The notes under the pieces are model-generated. The model was not told where the DNA came from and ran no database searches. It saw only the letters and a program-made list of their open reading frames with translations. DNA of 64,000 nucleotides. Origin: 34-65-8 sp963529855 (GTDB taxonomy: Bacteria; Pseudomonadota; Alphaproteobacteria; Sphingomonadales; Sphingomonadaceae). The stretch is taken from the NCBI GenBank assembly GCA_963529855.1, contig CAURZK010000005.1:186001-250000 (forward strand). Reading direction: 5' to 3'. Shown here piece by piece: positions 63,103-64,000 of the stretch. Position 1 is the stretch's first letter, and every line of letters starts with the position of its first letter. The position numbers and the translations under genes were made by a program.

Positions 63103-63720
63103 TCAGGCTCGCAGGCTTTGCATCCTGTGCAAGTAACGCGCAAGCACATCGATCTCGAGATTAACCTTGTCGCCTTCTTCCAGCGCACCAAGCGTCGTCA
63201 CTTCTCCCGTATGCGGGATGAGATTAAGCGCGAAATCACACGCCCGATCGGCACGGTCGCGCACGTCATTGACAGTCAACGATACTCCATCGACCGTGAT
63301 AGAACCCTTCGGCGCGACATACGGCGCAAACTCGGCACGGATGCGAACTGCAACCCGCCGCGATCCGCCCTCTACCTTGGTCATCACGACTTCGCCGACG
63401 GTATCCACATGGCCGGTCACGATGTGGCCGCCCAGTTCATCGCCAAGCTTCAAGGCGGTTTCGAGATTGAAGCGGCGCCCCTGTTCCCACATGCCGGGCA
63501 CGGTGCGCGCGATCGTTTCTTCAGATACGTCGACCGCGAACCACGCGTCGCCCGGTGCGCCGCCGCGCTCGACGACCGTAAGGCACACGCCGGAACAGGC
63601 GATCGAGGCGCCGATGGCGATCGTCGCGGGGTCATACGGACACGCGATCCTGACACGCAGATCGCCGGCGCGTTCGACGCGGTCAATCGTGCCGATGGCT
63701 GTGACGATGCCGGTGAACAT
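63103..63720 (-). CDS. ribE: Riboflavin synthase alpha chain
   Basis: A 205-residue protein from ATG 63720 (MFTGIVTAIGTI, the invariant start of the family). It consists of two lumazine-binding repeats, about residues 1-97 and 98-195, with LNLIPHT and HIVTGHVD(T) signatures. It makes riboflavin from two molecules of 6,7-dimethyl-8-ribityllumazine. It lies 8 bases after the ribD stop on the same strand. Confidence 0.95.
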   Translation of the reverse strand: MFTGIVTAIGTIDRVERAGDLRVRIACPYDPATIAIGASIACSGVCLTVVERGGAPGDAWFAVDVSEETIARTVPGMWEQGRRFNLETALKLGDELGGHIVTGHVDTVGEVVMTKVEGGSRRVAVRIRAEFAPYVAPKGSITVDGVSLTVNDVRDRADRACDFALNLIPHTGEVTTLGALEEGDKVNLEIDVLARYLHRMQSLRA

Positions 63721-63728
63721 TTTCGCGC

Positions 63729-64000
63729 TTACCCTTCTGCCTCGCCAGGTGCGGCGACCCGGTCCCATGCCTCGAACAAGTCGGGCCCGATCTGCCGCCG
63801 TTCGGCCAATTGCCAGCCCCCGCGCTCCGCCGCAAGCGATGCCGGCGCGATTTCCGCGGGCGCGGCGACGCCGCTGCCAAGGTCGAGCGGGGCATGATAG
63901 AGTTCCAGCCGATCGACCAGCCCGCCGGCCAGAAATGCAGCCGCGGTTTGCGCGCCGCCCTCGACATAAAGGTACTGGGCATCGGTGAGCGCAGCGAAGT
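63729..64000 (-). CDS. ribD: Riboflavin biosynthesis RibD, C-terminal reductase part (cut by window)
   Basis: The reverse frame is open to the right edge and ends with TAA at 63729-63731. The 90 visible residues read as the end of the RibD reductase domain, with VEGGAQTAAAFLAGGLVDRL and LYHAPL patterns. RibD deaminates and reduces the pyrimidine intermediate of riboflavin. The deaminase part lies outside the window. It is in an operon with ribE. Confidence 0.9.
   Translation of the reverse strand, partial: FAALTDAQYLYVEGGAQTAAAFLAGGLVDRLELYHAPLDLGSGVAAPAEIAPASLAAERGGWQLAERRQIGPDLFEAWDRVAAPGEAEG

Overview
The window reads as chromosomal DNA of a motile alphaproteobacterium of the order Sphingomonadales (Sphingomonadaceae or Erythrobacteraceae). 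The DNA is G+C-rich. It carries a flagellar gene order typical of the group, an exosortase of the V type with its small accessory protein, PEPxxW-type sorting tails, and an EipA/DUF1134 gene. No insertion sequence, integrase, CRISPR array or complete prophage is visible. The genus cannot be fixed from sequence reading alone.

Bases 1-14657 are one long forward flagellar operon: the end of a sigma-54 activator, then fliE-F-G-H-I-J-K-L-M-N-O-P-Q-R, flhB, fliD and fliS. Most junctions overlap by 1-11 bases, which implies translational coupling. The operon encodes the MS ring and rotor switch (FliF, G, M, N), the export apparatus (FliH-J, FliO-R, FlhB), hook-length control (FliK), stator-linked FliL, the filament cap FliD and the filament chaperone FliS. 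A FixJ-like regulator with a degenerate receiver (14853-15488) separates it from the surface-polysaccharide region.

Bases 16287-27403 are a forward polysaccharide operon: initiating sugar-phosphate transferase, FkbM methyltransferase, O-antigen ligase/polymerase-like protein, a second methyltransferase, TupA-like ATP-grasp ligase, flippase, two glycosyltransferases, a Gfo/Idh oxidoreductase and an SDR epimerase. Bases 27448-31938 are a patchwork: a proline-rich PEP-CTERM protein, a secreted DUF1996 protein, and a two-gene phage-tail-like module (spike-base protein plus SGNH hydrolase).

Bases 31987-42910 hold a WecB/TagA/CpsF glycosyltransferase and a TPR lipoprotein (reverse), the export machine (Wza-like, outer-membrane barrel, Wzc-N-like chain-length protein and tyrosine kinase, forward), then a reverse group: O-antigen-ligase-like protein, XrtV accessory protein, SleB-type hydrolase, an unknown membrane protein and a retropepsin-like protease. 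Bases 43019-52885 add two forward glycosyltransferases and the reverse XrtV operon: exosortase V, EpsI, EpsD, acyltransferase 3, MBOAT, SGNH-like partner and GT25. A second PEP-CTERM protein, a UDP-glucuronate decarboxylase, a DUF1996 lipoprotein, a GNAT-like protein and a NodB-type deacetylase follow. Together these suggest a polysaccharide that is built, methylated, acylated, exported and perhaps joined to exosortase-processed proteins.

Bases 58854-64000 are housekeeping-like: tRNA-Ser(GCU), EipA-like DUF1134 protein, aromatic aminotransferase, a GNAT gene interrupted by one in-frame amber codon, an HD-GYP protein with a degenerate HD pair, riboflavin synthase ribE and the 3' end of ribD.
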